Origin: Haberlea rhodopensis
Taxonomy: Eukaryota > Streptophyta > Magnoliopsida > Lamiales > Gesneriaceae
Assembly: GCA_907163345.1 (NCBI GenBank)
Contig: CAJQUN010000055.1
Location: 2,604,001 to 2,668,000, forward strand
Reading direction: 5' to 3'
DNA: 64,000 nucleotides
The notes under the pieces were generated by a model. The model was not told where the DNA came from. It ran no database searches and saw nothing but the letters and a program-made list of their open reading frames with translations. Positions 12,596 through 24,038 of this stretch are shown in pieces (the first letter of the stretch is position 1; the number at the start of each line of letters is the position of its first letter). Position numbers and translations under genes: made by a program.

Positions 12596-13184
12596 TGTAT
12601 GTGTAATGTGTTATAGAGACAGTCATAGTTTACCCCGTATAATTTGTAAATAAGCATTTTATCTCATATGGTTTGAAAAAAAATAGCACATTGTCCGTTC
12701 ACATGGAGGCAGCGTTTTGCAAGTATTCACAAACTACATGGGGTAACTGTCTATTTTTAAGTCATAGAAAGATATATTGTCAATTTTGAAATCACAGACG
12801 TTAACTGTTTATTTTCAAATCACTGATGATTCATTGTCAACAACCCTATTTGTACATTCCCAACTTAAATTTTTAGAAAAGCTGCAAATAAAAGTAGATA
12901 TTTCTTATATTTGGGCGACGCCATCAATGTAATAAAACATCATACTACTCATTTTGGTGCAGCTTCTAAAGCTCAAGGAGCAACTCCAGGAGGCAGAGAA
13001 AGAGATCCAGAGGCTAGCGGAGCTAGGGGATGGGTTTTCCGGCAACAGCTCGAGTTCATCCTTCTCGATGGAGCCTCCTTTCATCGGCGAATTCGGGATT
13101 GAAGGACTTGATAATGTGTTCTACAACGGGTCGGATAATAGTCATGGATTAGGACTAGGTTGGAATAATTTGTATTATATGTGA
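10762..13184 (+). CDS. ATHB40-like: HD-Zip class I homeobox transcription factor, three exons
   Basis: Exons 10762-10846, 10957-11282 and 12963-13184 join in frame across GT/AG introns to give 210 residues. The homeodomain spans about 54-110, with the recognition helix WFQNRRARW at 100-108. A leucine zipper follows directly (L113, L120, L134, L141, L155, with Thr127 and Ala148 in two heptad positions). A homeodomain joined to a leucine zipper is unique to plants. Such proteins bind pseudopalindromic AATNATT sites as dimers in the nucleus. The sequence around HKLESERKDRLAADLGLDPRQVAVWFQ, the length and the exon pattern fit the ATHB21/40/53 clade, which in Arabidopsis acts below BRC1 in bud dormancy and ABA accumulation. 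Which of the three it matches cannot be settled here. The start is the first ATG after the TATA box. Intron 2 (1680 bp) holds two MITEs. The gene looks intact. Confidence 0.93.
11347..11500. mobile_element. Degenerate hAT-like MITE in intron 2
   Basis: Starts CAGTGGCGAAGC and ends GGCGGCTCCGCCCTA, an imperfect inverted repeat of the common plant CAGNGGCGGAGC terminus. The flanks CATATAGC and TATATGGC match at 6 of 8 positions, an eroded 8-bp TSD. It sits about 65 bp after exon 2. Confidence 0.6.
11818..12324. mobile_element. hAT-like MITE in intron 2, perfect 8-bp TSD
   Basis: 507 bp, flanked by GTCGGTAA on both sides (11810-11817 and 12325-12332). Termini are CAGTGTTCTGAAAACCG and, in reverse complement, CAGTGTTTTAAAAACCGG. 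Subterminal CCGGTT repeats surround an AT-rich core with no coding capacity. TSD length and the CAGTG terminus fit hAT. Confidence 0.9.
12557..12585. repeat. TA/CA microsatellite in intron 2
   Basis: A TA run followed by a short CA run. Confidence 0.8.
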
Positions 13185-13377
13185 TTATATCAGTAAATTG
13201 ATTAAGAACTTATATTATATATTAGGTGGGTCGATGACATTTTGCACGATGGACTAATAATGTAAAGTATTTAGTGTTGTAAGTGTAATATCATGAATGT
13301 GGCTTAGCTTTTGGACCAAGGCTAATTAATTAGGTTGTCTTATATTGTCTATATTCTGTATTTATTCTGTATAAATT

Positions 13378-13383
13378 AATAAA
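13378..13383 (+). terminator. Possible polyadenylation signal of the HD-Zip gene
   Basis: AATAAA about 195 bp after the stop codon, in a T/A-rich context. Plant signals are loose, so the cleavage site is uncertain. Confidence 0.4.
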
Positions 13384-14169
13384 TTTATTAAAAATGTCGC
13401 CGAAATATGAGAAATCAGAGCAATCTAATGGTGTACAGATAATTTTTTTTAAAATTATTATTAGCTATTTTAAATCGAATTTATTCGTTGAAATTTAGAA
13501 GTTACACACAATTTAACAAATGTATGACACGTTTGTTTACACCTTCTTAGTTACAAAGTAAATTTCAAAAATTATCACATAAACTTTTCTAACGTTAGTC
13601 CCAAATTTTCAGAATTGAACTAATCAAATATAGTACACAAAACTTATTTTAATAAAAAATAATCATAAATATTTTTAGCAATCGAGTCCTGCATAATGTG
13701 GTCTCATAGGGGACATTGACACCACTTCTGATTAAAAAATAAAAGTTTAGGACTAGTATTGAATAAAAGCAAAACTCTGGGATAATTTTTGATTAAAAAT
13801 AAATTACATGAGACTATATTTGACTAGTCCTAAAAATTTGAGATAAATATTTCAAAAACTCATATTTTATGATGAGATCATTTTTAAAACTTATTCTTGG
13901 TTAGACTTATTATTATTATTTTAGCATTGCGGCAAGGAGGGGGTAATTTTGTGTTATACGTGTCTCGAAAAGGAGACCATCCCAAAGTTGAGATTGAGTG
14001 ACAACCATTGAGGCAACAACCATATCCTCTTGGTTAGACTTATGAATGGCATGTTGTTAATGAATTAAATATCTATACATGATGTGGAAGTTGGACTCCA
14101 TATTTCACCATGTTGCGTTAGGGGCATGCAATTAAAAGTTTGTCAATTTAAGAAATAAAGTTCACAAAA
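13384..14169. other. Intergenic, nothing recognised
   Basis: AT-rich DNA between the HD-Zip gene and the next retroelement, with no supported feature. Confidence 0.5.
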
Positions 14170-15635
14170 TGTTAGGATCGATTCCAGTGGTGGGTTGACA
14201 TTTCACACCCGAGTTCAACCAACTTGAGCTTCAATAGCTCGTGTTCTTGATAATTACACCGAGAGATTATAACGAGTTTGGTTACAAAACCGAACTGAAG
14301 ACACTCGACATAACCAGCTCTATAACTGATTAACCATTTGAAAGACATTTTAAAGATATGCAAGAATGTATGTAAAAATAGCTAGGTAAATAAATGCAGT
14401 AAATTAAATAACACAAGAATTTGTTTCTGGAAGTTCGAAGCACAACGCTTCTACGTCTCCCCTTCTTCCTTTGCAGGAAGGTTAGACTAGAAGACTTTGA
14501 ATTATACAACTCTTTGTATAAACCCGATCCAGTTGGGCATTCCACATCCAACTAAAACTCCTAGCAACTCAACTATGTATGTTCTTTAACGTCTCATATA
14601 CAAAGACATCTCATCCAGTTGTGATGAATCACAAACTGTTACAATGGTACTAACTCTTCTATTTTAGCTCAACAATACAATGAATATAGTGAATACAAAA
14701 GCACAAATGATTTCATAATGAATCTGATACAGCAAGGTAAGAGGTGCCAAAGGTTTGGGGAGTGCTCTTCGTTTAGCAGCTTTTGTCTTTGAAGTTCCCC
14801 AGTTGAATCCCAAGTGGGTTTGCTTTGGAAGGCTTGGATTGATCTTCAATCAGCTGCTATTGAGCTTTCAAATTATTTATCTATAGCCCCAAGTAATGAT
14901 ATATACGTTAGATACAAGAATATAGACGTTGGACATTTTTGGTAAGCTTTCAAACATTGCAACAATCATATTATGCTTTCTGGGCTATTTTTGGAAGTCC
15001 GTTGGTCGAGTCCGCTGGCCTCTACTGGTTCAAAGTCCACTGGCCTCTACTAGTTCAATGCCCGTTGGCCTAAGGTCTGTTGTTAACTTGCTGTCCATAT
15101 GATCAGCTGATGTCATTTCCATCATCTGCTGGATAGTTACTAGTTACTTAATCTGCTGGACTAAGGTCAACTAATGACTTCTTAGACGTCTGCTGGTACT
15201 CTTGTTCCAGTGGACGTTCACTCTCTTCATCCGGTGGATGATAACTCTTGGTCTTTGGACCCAGTAGATCACTTTTTTTATATTTTCACCCGGTAGATGT
15301 CATTTCACCAGGTGAATGTCTTTTAGGTGTCTTTTCAGCCGGTATATGATATCTTTGTCTTAGCTTTCCAACCCATACCGAATCGTCCTGTTTCGATAAG
15401 AGAGCTGAGAGTTATTATTGATTTAATCAACAGCGCTCGAGGTCTACTAGTTGTATCTACTGGTCCAGTAGACCTTTGCTTTTGTCTACTGGTCCAGTTT
15501 ACTTCAACTCATTTCTTTGCTAATCATCAAGCTCCTAATTATGATCTATTCATTGCACACTTGATGAAATATGTTAGCAACACAATAACAAAGTTTGTTA
15601 ACATCAAAACCAAGATTATTCGGGTTTCCCAAACA
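14170..15635 (-). repeat. 3' LTR of the non-autonomous element
   Basis: 1466 bp. Contains many variants of CCGGTAGATG/GTCTACTGG at about 15000-15490. Minus-strand open frames of 60-75 codons inside are repeated in the other LTR and are not genes. Confidence 0.8.
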
Positions 15636-16458
15636 TGGGTTATCTCCCTCCTTTTGATGATCACAAAACTTGAATAAGAATATGAACATTAAAGCACAAT
15701 GTTGCAAAACAAAAAAAAAAAACCATATTTTTTAAACAACATATTGCTCCCTCTTTTGTGTGAATCAATAAGGAAGACAATTAAATTTACCCCCTCAAGG
15801 ACCGAGAAAAAGTTTGAAAATTAGAGCAGGTGAGAGGCAAATGGGGTAGGCTAAAATAAATTTTAAAAAAATTGTAATGCACATTAATTTTTTAACAAAA
15901 ATAAACTCTTTTGATAATGGATGAAGCATTATTGGCAACAAATTTGAATTTCTTGACAAAACTCAACGATGTCCATTTCATCTTTTCGGTGACAACACAT
16001 TTAGTCCAACTTGAACTAATATACTGTTTTTCCTAGAGCATTTATGGCTGCAATACCTATACCGATGCGACCCTCTATGAATCTAGTTTGCAACGCAAAA
16101 ACGGTTCGTCATTTGGACATCCGAACAAGAAGTTATGTCAATTTTCCCAAAGTCGCTGCAAGCTGCCAGAGAACTAAAATGCTTCGAAAATTGTTAGATA
16201 AAATCTCAAAATAAAAATTTTAAACTTAAAATGAGTTTAGAACATATTGAACGAAATTTTAAACATTTAAAATAGATTTTAAAAATATTTTCGTGCAAAA
16301 TGAATGCAATGAAATTGATTTTTTATGATAAAAATATTCATACACCAAGTTTTTGAAATTATGCTATGAAAATAATTTCATGCTCATGAGAAAGTTTTCT
16401 TTAAAAGATTTCCGTCTAAAATGGGTTAAAATGCTTTCCAACCCGCTCTTATATCACT
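15636..16458 (-). other. Internal region of the non-autonomous element
   Basis: 823 bp with no coding sequence. The polypurine tract lies near 15641-15657 and the primer-binding site at about 16438-16458, both read on the minus strand. Confidence 0.65.
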
Positions 16459-17965
16459 TGTTAGGATCGATACCGGAGGTGGGTTGTCATTCTACACCCG
16501 AGTTCAACCAACTTGAGCTTCAATAGCTTGTGTTCTTGAAATAATTGCACCGAGAGATTATATCACGTTCGGCTACAAAACCGAGGAAGACACTCGACAT
16601 AACCCTCTCTATAACCGATTAACATTTGAAAGGCATTTTAAATATATGCAAGAAAATATGTAAAAACAGTTAAGTAAATAAATGCAATAAAGTAAATAAC
16701 ACAAGAATTTGTTTCTGAAAATTCTAAACACAACGCTTCTACGTCTCCCATTCTTCCTTTGCATGAAGGTTATACTAGAAGACTTTGATTTATACAACTC
16801 TTTGTACAAACCCAATCCAGATGGGTATTCCACATCCAACTAGAACTCCTAGCAACTCAACTATGTATGTTCTTTAACGTCTCACATACAAAGACCTCTC
16901 ATTTAGTTGTGATGAATCACAAACTGTTACATTGGTATTCACTCTTCTATTTTAGCTCACAAATACAATGAATAGAGTGAATACGAAGGCACAGATGATT
17001 CCATAATGAATCTGATACATCAAGGTAAGAGGTGCCAAAGGTTTGGGGAGTGCTCTTCATTTAACAGTTTTTGTCTTTGAAGTTCCCAATTGAATCCAAA
17101 TGTGTTTGCTTTGGAAGGCTTGGATTGATCTTCAATAGCTGTTATTGAGCTTCCAACTCATGTATATATAGCACAAAGGAATGATATATACCTTAGTATA
17201 GACGTTGTGACAGTTTTGGTAAGCTTTCAAACATTGCAACAATCATATTCTGCTTTCTGGACTATTTTTGGAAGTCCACTGGTCGAGTCAGTTGCTCGAG
17301 TCCGCTGGCCTCTAGTTGTTCAAAGTCCGCTGGCCTCTACTGGTTCAAAGTCTGCTAGCCTCTACTGGTTCAATGTACGCTGGCCTAAGGTCTGCTGTTA
17401 CCCTGCTGTCCATATGATCAGCTGATGTCCTTTTCATCATCCTGGATAGTTACTAGTTACTTAGTTTGCTGGACTAAGGTCAACTAATGACTTCTTAGAC
17501 GTCTACTGGTACTCTTGTTCCATTAGACATTCACTCTCTGCATCCGGTGGATGATAACACTTGGTCTTTGGACCCGATATCTCGTTTTATCTTTTCACGC
17601 GATAGATGTCTTTTCACCTGGTGGATGTCTTTTAGGATTTTCATCTGGTAGGTATCTTTTCACCCGGTAGATGATATATTTGTCTTAGTTTTCCAACTCA
17701 TACTGAATTGTCCCGTTTCGATAAGAGAGCTAAGAGTTATGATTGATTTAGTCAACAGTGCTCGGGGTCTACTGATTGTATATACTCGTCAAGTAGACAT
17801 TTGCTTTTGTCTATTGGTCCAGTTTACTTCAACTCATTTCTTTGTTAATCATCAAGCTCCTAATTATGACATGTTCACTGCACACTTGATGAAATATGTT
17901 AGCAACATAATAACAAGTTTTCTTAACATCAAAATCAATATTATTCAGGTTTTCAAAACCCAACA
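16459..17965 (-). repeat. 5' LTR of the non-autonomous element
   Basis: About 1507 bp, aligning along its length with 14170-15635. It carries extra copies of a ~26-bp unit (TCCGCTGGCCTCTACTGGTT) near 17280-17390, where the other LTR has fewer. Confidence 0.8.
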
Positions 17966-17970
17966 CAAAA

Positions 17971-19715
17971 TTTTTCTTATGCCCTCATTCCAAATAATAA
18001 CAGAAAAGAACTTAACAAATAACAATTTGTCTATTTTCGAATTGAACTCGAGTTCAAATACACTTATTCGAGCCTTGCATACACTTATTCGAGCCTTAAA
18101 ATTTTCATGATATTCAAGTTGATTTTGTTCGTTGAGACCCACCCCTAAACAGAATACATAACAAAGCATATATTCTCTTACCCGATTCCTTACTAGTTCA
18201 ATAACTGAATAAGTAAAGTCCCCGATGGGGATATTAAAACAATGTTTCATCCACCGCATCAAGGATCTGACACTAATCAGAATGCGGTTGGGAAGCAAAA
18301 AAAATGCTCTAGGTGTTTTAGTCGGAAGGCTACTTATCTTATGAACATTGCTCACAATATCGGTCAAGGAACAGCTGTTGTATAATGGGAACGACAGCCA
18401 CCCTTGTAAAGTTTTAGGCTAAATTAGATGTGTAACTATAACGACGATTTTGGGGCGATCGCGGAACGGAACGGTGATTTCATGGCCATGGCAGCTGTTG
18501 TGGAATATTTTATAATTTTTTTCAATATTTTCCTTTTTTGTGTGAAATATTTCATTAAAAACTAGTCCAAATTATCTCCCAATTTTTATTTTTAATTTTA
18601 AAAAACCACGGGACAATAACCGCTGTCGTTCCGCACACCGTGATCCCCTCCGCTACCGTGTGGACGAACTATGCTTATTAGTCACCAGTAAATTTGACAA
18701 GACGTCGAATGATATAAATCATCACCCATCGATTGAATCTGTCCTTGATTTTTATCATAAAATACGATGTTTAAAGAAATTTTAGATAAGATTTTAGGAA
18801 AGGAATAATAATTAATTTGAAGAGTCTATGAAATGGAACCACACGTGCATGAAAGTTTGTCTGAAAAGCTGGAATACATAGGCACAGCCCGGACAGCCCT
18901 TGTGTCCAATATCAACATGGCAGTGTTCCCTAACTTATGAACCAAAACACAGCCAAATTCTTTTTTTTTTCAAGTTTTCAGTCCTTTACCAAGTGGATGG
19001 CAGCATTTAATGGGATTTCAACTCAGAAAGTTTTCCACAAAATTTAGGGTAAATTACAAAAAAGGAATAGTATTCTCAAATTTAGAAATAATCAAATATA
19101 AGTAGAAAAAAATATTTTTTAACAAAAACAATCACATATAAGTATTTTTTTTCAAATATAATCCCAAAAAGGTATTTTTAAAAAAAAAATGATCATAAGT
19201 TTTGTTAAGGATTTAATGACCACTTTTGTTAAAAAAAAATTTCATGGACTCTATTTAATAAAAATATTTATGTGAAACTACTGTAGTTAAAAATATTTTT
19301 GGGACCATATTTGATTAGTATCAAAAAATTGAGATTACTATTACAAATACATATATTCTATACGATCATTTTTTGTAATTTCCTCCATAATCTTTATAGG
19401 GAAACTTTTTTTTTTTTACCTAATTACTTGGAATCGAAATATTTATTTTTTGGGCCAATCACTTAATATTTTGATGACATTACAAACTGAGGAACTTTGT
19501 TAAAATCAACGTAGAAATTTATCATGCAATATATAAAAAAAAAAAAAAGAATTCGATAGGACTACACATAATATTTTGAAAAGTGAGATTTTCCTTTCAA
19601 GAATTTTTCATTAGAGGAAGACGCTTATAACCCTACGCCCTAAACCATGGTAACTAAAGTATATTTCATTAATGAAATATCTTAAAATGGTATTTTATTA
19701 TAAAATAATCAAATG
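17971..19715. other. Intergenic with minor repeats
   Basis: A phrase TACACTTATTCGAGCCTT is duplicated near 18059-18095. Around 18450-18670 there is a GC-rich stretch (GCGATCGCGGAACGGAACGG, later CGCTGTCGTTCCGC) that looks like the arms of a degraded fold-back element, but no TSD was found. The rest is AT-rich with homopolymer runs. Confidence 0.45.
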
Positions 19716-20428
19716 TTGCTAATTCTAGTTGGATTAACAATGCGGCAGAATTCTTAAATTATAGAATTGGATCATTCCCTATGAACTACCTCGGGGTTCC
19801 TGTTGGAACCAACCACAAACACTGTGGTTTGGAATTGTCTTGTGGATAAAGTTAAAAGGAGATTAATTTGGTGGGAGAACACAAACATTTCGATAGGTGG
19901 TCGTGGAGTGCTTTAAATGCAGTGTTATCATCTCTTCCAGTATATCTTCTACCTTTTTACAGGATTCCCAAGAAAGTGTTGAATGAAATCATCAAGCTTC
20001 AAAGGAACTTTCTTTGGGGCGGTGGGAAAGATGTAAGGAAAATTGCTATGCAAGGAAAAATCAAAGGGGGCACTAGGGGTCCGAGAACTATCAGTCTTCA
20101 ATGTTGCTCTCCTTGGGAAATGGAATTGGAGATTCAAAGCTGAGAAAAACAACCTAGGGTCAAGGTGTTACATTCCAAATACGGAGGATGTGAGGCTCTG
20201 AATGAAGGAGTAGCAGATGCGAGAGGTTGGAGTAAGAAATCAATATGGTGGAAGGAATTCTTAAAGCTAGAATCCTCGGTCAGTGGTGGGTGGTTCCACG
20301 AAGGGATCAATCGGTCTATTGGGAATGGATCTGAAATTGATTTTTGGTCGGATAATTGGGCCTTAGGTGGTTGTCTAAGGCTTAGGTTTCCCCATCTCTT
20401 TGGCCTATCTCTAAACAGGTTGAATAAG
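19716..20428 (+). pseudogene. LINE ORF2 fragment, part 1 (reverse transcriptase end)
   Basis: Frames across this stretch encode motifs typical of the region after the catalytic core of plant L1-type reverse transcriptase: PMNYLGVPVG, then LSSLPVYLLPFYRIPK, LQRNFLWGGG, and later GNGSEIDFWSDNW. Stops and frame changes interrupt it, and the 5' part of the LINE is missing. It breaks off exactly where the LTR of the element at 20429 begins and resumes at 27334. Confidence 0.75.
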
Positions 20429-21715
20429 TGATAAGTGCGTTTTTGCACTTAATATTTCCGTGTTTTCTTGTGAGATTGATGTTGGTTTTTTGATCAGAAT
20501 TATGCGTTTTGTGTCTGTTTTTGTGTTTACAGGAATCCATTTAAGGATGAGTACTATGAGAAGGAAAATAGCATGAAATAACAAGAAAATGGTGGAACAA
20601 AGTCATAGCAAGACAAGAAAAAGAAGAAAAATCGAAGATGAAGAATCTGCAATCAGAGATTGTTCGCCTTAAAAAGGAGATTGATCAAAGGATAATGGAG
20701 ACTGGTCGCCTGAAAATATAGATTGATCCCTGAAAACAGAGATCGATCTCCATAAAAATAGAGATCGATCTCTACGGACAGAATGTTGGGAAACAAATTT
20801 GGCAAAACAGCGATCGATCGCTGAAATATAGAGATTGATCGCCAAAAGAAAATTTTCGAAAAATAATGTCGCAGAGATCGATCGCTGGAAAACAGAGATC
20901 GATCGTTGCGCGAGCCCATCCCATTAAAAATTAGCGGCCGCTAGGTTTAAAACTCGAATCCTATCATTCTTTTAGGGACTTTGACACTCTTTGAAGGGCA
21001 AGACATATTGAGGAGGCTACTACTTTTCCAAGGGCAATGATTTCATCACAAAACGAAGGCGGCTTTCATATGGCGATGGATAATTGCTTCCATATCGTTT
21101 TGTATCTCTTACTTTCGTTTGTTTATGAATTTCTCAAACATGTCTATGTGTTTTATGAATTCTAGGATGAATTAATCCCTTCTTCTAGGGGGAAGACGTA
21201 GCTTGATTCGATATTATGTTTTGGATTGATTGATTTATATATTAGGATTTATCATATGGTTTATTTGTGTTTTCTTGCTTTGAATGCAATTTAATTGACT
21301 GACCATAGATTGAATTGTCATAATTGTTTATGATCTATCACTCGGGAGAGGGCAAACCATATTGTTTAATATTTAATCTTAGATAGTGATATCAAGGTTG
21401 AATATGAATAATAACTTCTACTATCACTTGGGAAAGGGAGTAGGAAACAATTAAGTATTCTTGGCTAATATTCAAGTGAAATTGAATCTCTAGAATACTT
21501 CTCATACTTAATTTTCTTGAATTGTACAACTGCTAGTTAGTAATTTACGTTATTTGACAACCAACAACACTACTCATTTTTCTAAATATGATTAAGACCA
21601 TCTAGCACAACATTTAATTAATACTATAGACCAATCCTCGTGGGTTCGACATCCATATTTATATCCATATACTAAAACTTGACATCATGCGCTTGCGATA
21701 CGTTCTACATGCATC
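20429..21715 (+). repeat. 5' LTR of the Athila-like element
   Basis: 1287 bp, TGATAAGTGC...TGCATCA. Carries an array of GATCGATC palindromes at about 20680-20915. It lacks about 90 bp present in the 3' LTR at about 26838-26940. A related LTR at about 53760-53860 has that segment, so the 5' LTR lost it. Confidence 0.85.
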
Positions 21716-21721
21716 AAGTTT

Positions 21722-21740
21722 TTGCCGTCGTTGCCGGGGA
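21722..21740 (+). other. Primer-binding site, tRNA-Asp type
   Basis: TTGCCGTCGTTGCCGGGGA starts 6 bp after the LTR. It resembles the complement of the tRNA-Asp 3' end with a few changes. Confidence 0.65.
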
Positions 21741-22009
21741 TTGAATAATATAGTTTAATTCTAATATTGTGCCAAGTAAGCTTAATTTTGATTTAGAATA
21801 TTTGTTTTATTTAGTACTTGAGATATATTTTTTGTTCTTGATTTTTGCAGTGTATGCGACGATATACAAGACCAGAATTGCTTTTATTGGATTCCGAAAT
21901 CGAAAGAACTGCTCGACGACTACGTAAAGAAGAGACGAGTTGAGTCAAATTGCTGTTGAAAATCATGAAGCCAAAGTTGTTCTAGTGGCTATTAGAGATC
22001 TTTAAACCA

Positions 22010-24038
22010 ATGATCAATAATAACTACTCCGGTATTGCTCGCCAGACCATCAGTGTAAACACTTTTGAACTGAAGCCAGCATTGATCAACATGGTGCAAC
22101 AAAACCAATTTTGTGGTTCAGCTGTGAGTGATCCTAATCTCCATCTGAGGATCTTTCTTGAGATAGCAGACACTATAAAGATACACGGTGTTACTGAGGA
22201 CACCATCAGACTGCGTATATTCTCGTTCTCTCTTAGGGATCAAGCAAGAAGTTGGCTTCAATCTTTGCCAATCGGTAGTATCACGACATGGGATGATATG
22301 GCATCCAAATTTTTGGCGAAGTTCTTTCCACCAGCAAATTCATCCTTGTTAAGGACCAAGATCAGCACCTTTAAGCAGCATGATTCTGAACAGCTGTATG
22401 AGTCATGTGAACATTTCAAAGACTTACTAAGAAAATGCACACAGCATAACTATGAGAGCTGGGTTCAAATCTAGCTGTTTTACAATGGATTGAACGGTCC
22501 CACTCGAATCATATTGGATGATGCAGCAGGAGGAACTCTTTTCTCCAAGACAGCCGAGGATGCATATGAATTACTTGAGCAAATGGCTGCCAATAGTTAT
22601 CAATGGCCAACTGAGCGAGCAATGGTGCGAAACCCAGCAGGTATGTACAAAGTTGATCGATTTACTGCATTATCTGCACAATTGGCTGCTCTTACTACGC
22701 AGGTAGCAACCATGAACAAGCAAGGGACTCCACCTACTATTGAGTCTGTCACTTCTGCTGGTGGTGTGTCATTAAGTGTAGAGGATCCGAATCAAGAGCA
22801 AGCTCAATTCGTGAACAATAGGTATCCAAACAACTATCGAGGTAATCCCGTGCGTAACCAATATCATCCTGGATATCGAAATCATGATAATTTTTCCTAT
22901 GCCAATAACAAGAATGCTTGGAACCAGCCTCCTGGATATGCACCTCAGAAAAATGAAGGTAATCCTTCTTTTGAAGATTACCTTTGTAACTAAGTCTTCC
23001 AAGCGGTTTGGATGGAATGATGCAAGGTTGGATAACATAAACACACATGACCAACATGAGTGCCACAATGAAATCGTTGGAGGTATCAATGGATCAACTT
23101 GCAAATGCTATGAATCATCAACAATCGGGGACGTTCCTAGCAACACCAATGTCAACCCTAAGGAGCAATGTAAGGTTGTTACATTGAGAAGTGGAAAAGA
23201 AATTGGAGAAACAGAGTCTGTGCATACAGATGAATCACCAAAGGAAGAAACTCAAAAGTCAGTTGAAACCTCTAAGGAGGTCGAAAAGGAGCAGCATGAC
23301 ACTCAACCCATGAAACCTCCAATGTATAAGCCTGTTATTCCATATCATCAACGCTTCAAGAAGAATGCAATATACAATCAGTTTGCAAATTTCTTGGAAA
23401 TTTTCAAGAAATTCATATCAACATTCGTTTTACTGATGCTTTGCAAGAAATGCCCAATTATGTGAAGTTCATGAAGGACGTGATGGCTATGAAGTGCAAG
23501 ATGGAAGACTTTGAGATAGTGAATCTGACTGGGGAATGCAGTACAATCCTCCAAAAGAAGCTGCCATTGAAATTGAAATATTCAGGGAGTTTTACTATCC
23601 CTTGTATTATTGGTAATTCTTCTTTTAAAGCTTTATGCGATCTTGAAGCTAGTATAAATTTAATGTCTCTATCTGTTTTTCAAAAATTAGGACTTGGGGA
23701 GGCGAAACCAACCAACATCACACTACAAATATCGGACAGCTCTCTCACATACCTCACGGCAAGTGGAAGATGTGTTAGTGAAAGTGGGAAAACTCTATCT
23801 TCCAGCAGACTTCATTATTCTAGATATACAAGAAGATGAGGAGATGTTGATAATCTTGGGACGACCATTCTTGGCTACAGGGGAAACAAAAATAGATGTA
23901 CAAAGGGGTGAGCTATTGATGCAGGTTGAAGATGAAAAAGTCATTTTTACTGTATTTAAAATGACTACCACCACACGTGTCATTGAGAAGCCAAAGGATT
24001 GTAAGAAGGTCCAAATGCCGACAACTGAGAGAGTTTAG
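22010..24038 (+). pseudogene. Broken gag-protease of the Athila-like element
   Basis: Gag of the Athila/Tat type: DPNLHLRIFLEIADT, RLRIFSFSLRDQARSWL and FLAKFFPP are clear in 22010-22474. A stop then breaks the frame, which resumes at 22490-22993 (AAGGTLFSKTAEDAYELLEQM). A linker with VVTLRSGKEI and PYHQRFKK follows in another frame. The aspartic protease begins in 23441-23839, where ALCDLEAS has Glu in place of the usual small residue next to the catalytic Asp. It continues after a frame change in 23694-24038 with IILGRPFLATG. Several stops and shifts make it non-functional. Confidence 0.8.

Larger units (their letters stand above)
14170..17965 (-). mobile_element. Non-autonomous LTR retrotransposon without genes
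   Basis: Two direct repeats of about 1.47 and 1.51 kb flank only 823 bp. The whole unit is bounded by a perfect 5-bp TSD, CAAAA (14165-14169 and 17966-17970). Ends are TGTTAGGATCG and a CA terminus. On the minus strand the right LTR is followed by GTGATATAAGAGCGGGTT, a mutated copia-type primer-binding site, and a purine tract (AAAAGGAGGGAGA) precedes the left LTR. No gag or pol motif is visible inside. The termini and LTR sequence match the copia element at 3986-7105, so it probably moved using that family's proteins. Confidence 0.85.

Noticed and set aside
18430..18680. Fold-back or hAT MITE
   Set aside because: Inverted GC-rich strings are present, but neither convincing termini nor a target duplication could be found.
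22749..23104. 105-110-codon minus-strand frames
   Set aside because: Antisense shadows of the Athila-like gag region, with no independent motif.
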